Below are positions 14,168-14,271 of a stretch of DNA of 14,271 bases, piece by piece (within the stretch, counting starts at the first letter, position 1; every line of letters begins with the position of its first letter). The DNA is from an uncultured Oscillospiraceae bacterium (GTDB taxonomy: Bacteria > Bacillota > Clostridia > Oscillospirales > Oscillospiraceae), in the NCBI GenBank assembly GCA_900759385.1, contig CAAEUZ010000071.1, positions 1 through 14,271 on the forward strand, read 5' to 3'. The position numbers were made by a program, and so were the translations under genes. The notes below the pieces were generated by a model. That model did not search any database. It saw only the letters and a list, made by a program, of their open reading frames with translations, and was not told the DNA's origin.

Positions 14168-14271
14168 TCACACGGCCCGGGCGGTTGCCGCCCTGGCCGC
14201 GGGTAAAATTCGCCGCCGGCGCATGGCTGTGCGCCGCGCGTAAGCTGCGGCGGCGGGGAGGATCGCTCCCC
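14168..14271 (-). other. Possible C-terminal end of an upstream gene, or noncoding edge
   Basis: On the minus strand one frame is open from the window edge and stops with TGA at 14168-14170, just before the MBL gene ribosome binding site. It encodes about 33 Ala/Arg-rich residues that I do not recognise. The stretch also contains two GC hairpins, GGGCGG-TTG-CCGCCC (about 14179-14193) and GGGGAG/CTCCCC (14255-14271). It could equally be untranslated leader or intergenic sequence. Confidence 0.2.

Overview
The window looks like a chromosomal segment of a high-GC, gut-type Firmicute (Clostridia, probably Oscillospiraceae-like). The genes have G/C-rich third codon positions and strong AGGAGG-type ribosome binding sites. 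The families present (YtrA-type GntR plus ABC exporter, psuKG, small ECF sigma/anti-sigma pair, Mbeg1-like hydrolase) are typical of that group. The taxon is inferred, not proven. No tRNA, rRNA, CRISPR array, intact insertion sequence or phage gene was seen.

Layout. 64-1551 (minus): membrane-anchored HtrA/DegP-type protease with a palindrome between its promoter hexamers. 1711-4733 (minus): three-gene operon of a YtrA-like GntR repressor, ABC ATPase and ABC permease, with overlapping genes, an operator-like repeat over the start and a hairpin terminator. 4905-6776 (plus): psuK-psuG, which degrades pseudouridine to uracil and ribose 5-phosphate. 6849-8296 (minus): ECF sigma factor coupled by an ATGA overlap to its likely membrane anti-sigma factor, with an ECF-type promoter in front. 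8437-9747 (plus): intracellular GH13 alpha-glucan hydrolase. 9771-10211 (minus): small lipoprotein, divergent from an XRE regulator (10363-10692) across a palindrome-rich spacer. 10822-10917 (plus): a 31-residue single-membrane-span protein. 10979-11497 (plus): GNAT acetyltransferase. 12396-14152 (minus): MBL-fold hydrolase and Mbeg1-like alpha/beta hydrolase sharing one base.

The most interesting part is the roughly 900-base stretch between 11498 and 12395, which has no convincing gene. It contains a near-consensus promoter (TTGACA, 17 bases, TATATT, 11657-11685) and, about 690 bases later, a 17-bp intrinsic terminator with a T5 tract (12325-12381). Between them the sequence is A-rich on the plus strand, loses the G/C-rich codon pattern of the neighbours, and is full of short helices, including a GNRA-capped hairpin, a duplicated hairpin module and a possible loop pseudoknot. 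I read it as a gene for a large structured noncoding RNA, of the size class of ROOL, GOLLD or OLE RNAs. I cannot assign it to any of these by eye, so it may be new.

Most transcription units have a recognisable promoter and hairpin terminator. Several regulators (GntR, XRE, ECF) have candidate self-control sites directly upstream of their own genes.
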